This document shows, piece by piece, positions 6,614 through 6,811 of a stretch of 6,811 nucleotides of DNA. The position numbers and the translations under genes are program-made. The stretch is from the NCBI GenBank assembly GCA_023416875.1, contig JAEZGT010000289.1:1-6811 (forward strand), in the 5' to 3' direction. Position 1 is the stretch's first letter. Each line of letters begins with the position of its first letter. This stretch comes from Pseudomonadota bacterium (GTDB lineage Bacteria; Pseudomonadota; Gammaproteobacteria; Pseudomonadales; Cellvibrionaceae). Under the pieces are notes generated by a model. That model was not told the DNA's origin. It ran no database searches and worked only from the letters and a program-made list of their open reading frames with translations.

Positions 6614-6642
6614 AACCTCAGGTTATTGGTTTCTTAATAACC
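6614..6642 (-). promoter_or_regulatory. Hairpin(s) at the GH10 ribosome-binding site
   Basis: On the minus strand GGTTATT (6642-6636), an 8-base loop, and AATAACC (6627-6621) form a 7-bp stem ending exactly where the Shine-Dalgarno TGAGGTT (6620-6614) begins. The last AACC of that stem can instead pair with GGTT of the Shine-Dalgarno across a TGA loop. The two pairings exclude each other. The alternative is only 4 bp, so any regulatory role is speculative. Confidence 0.3.
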
Positions 6643-6643
6643 A

Positions 6644-6657
6644 GAACCGCCCGGTTC
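6644..6657. promoter_or_regulatory. 14-bp palindrome in the GH10 leader
   Basis: GAACCG, CC, CGGTTC is a perfect 6-bp inverted repeat with a 2-bp centre. It lies between the candidate GH10 promoter and the hairpin at the ribosome-binding site. It could be an operator bound by a dimeric repressor, or a small RNA hairpin. No copy of this palindrome was seen in the other intergenic regions. Confidence 0.3.
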
Positions 6658-6671
6658 CCGCCGGTGATCTG

Positions 6672-6700
6672 ATTAACCTCGGGACTTGGTGCCGTCCCAA
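6672..6700 (-). promoter_or_regulatory. Candidate sigma70-like promoter for the GH10 gene
   Basis: On the minus strand TTGGGA (6700-6695) and GTTAAT (6677-6672) are 17 bases apart, the preferred spacing, and each matches the sigma70 consensus at 4/6 positions. The predicted leader is about 60 nt and would contain the palindrome at 6644-6657 and the hairpin at 6621-6642. Confidence 0.28.
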
Positions 6701-6714
6701 TTGTTGCCGTCTCA
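6690..6714. repeat. Two direct repeats TGCCGTCYCA upstream of GH10
   Basis: TGCCGTCCCA (6690-6699) and TGCCGTCTCA (6705-6714) match at 9 of 10 positions and start 15 bp apart. They overlap and lie just upstream of the candidate -35 box, a usual position for an activator or response-regulator site. This could be coincidence. Confidence 0.3.
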
Positions 6715-6744
6715 TGCGGCTTTAAAACGGTCCCTCGAATTCTT

Positions 6745-6811
6745 TTAATTCCCGTTTACCGTCAGCACCAAGGGACCATCGGCCCCCTGGCGCGGATTGG
6801 ATATGTTTTGG
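6745..6811 (-). CDS. Possible C-terminal fragment of an upstream minus-strand gene
   Basis: One minus-strand frame is open from the right edge to a TAA at 6747-6745 and reads QNISNPRQGADGPLVLTVNGN. A second frame stays open slightly longer, to a TAA at about 6725, so the choice is uncertain. The composition (GPLVLTVNGN) is plausible for a secreted protein, but no family can be recognised from 21 residues. Confidence 0.2.
   Translation of the reverse strand, partial: QNISNPRQGADGPLVLTVNGN

Noticed and set aside
6685..6772. Inverted repeat CTTGGTGC (6685-6692) and GCACCAAG (6765-6772)
   Set aside because: Only 8 bp with a 72-bp gap and no flanking target duplication or transposase. It is likely to be chance.

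Overview
The window looks like part of a plant cell-wall degradation locus from a Gram-negative gammaproteobacterium, most likely of the Cellvibrio/Saccharophagus/Teredinibacter type. The evidence is three secreted lipoproteins with long poly-serine linkers joining modules of carbohydrate-active enzymes, a hallmark of that group. The genus is an inference from architecture, not from a marker gene.

Layout. At the left edge, on the minus strand (1-662), is the N-terminal part of a Tat-exported GH51-type alpha-L-arabinofuranosidase; its catalytic residues lie outside the window. A 255-bp divergent intergenic region (663-917) carries a perfect palindrome, AATTGTCTCACAATT, where two candidate face-to-face promoters overlap. 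On the plus strand (918-2486) is a lipoprotein with a poly-Ser linker, a malectin-like (CBM57-type) domain and a C-terminal alpha/beta-hydrolase with a visible Ser-Asp-His set, probably an esterase. It converges on a minus-strand lipoprotein (2678-4894) with poly-Ser, malectin-like, GH43 and C-terminal beta-sandwich domains. A strong hairpin lies between the two. Upstream of the GH43 gene, also on the minus strand, is a third lipoprotein (5004-6602) with poly-Ser, malectin-like and GH10 xylanase domains. It has its own terminator, so GH10 and GH43 are probably not a simple operon. The last 200 bp hold the GH10 leader (hairpins, direct repeats, a candidate promoter) and perhaps the last codons of another minus-strand gene.

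How the parts fit. GH10 endo-xylanase would cut the xylan backbone. GH43 and GH51 would remove arabinose or xylose from side chains or oligosaccharides. The esterase would remove acyl groups that block the glycosidases. Three of the four carry the same N-terminal cassette: lipobox ending in Gly-Cys, Gly at +2 (compatible with outer-membrane sorting), about 45 Ser, then a malectin-like domain. They are therefore probably displayed on the outer membrane by a common tether and sugar-binding module, while the GH51 enzyme is exported folded by Tat and is probably periplasmic. The most interesting points are the reuse of one cassette on three unrelated catalytic folds, and the esterase domain, which I cannot place in a characterised carbohydrate esterase family.
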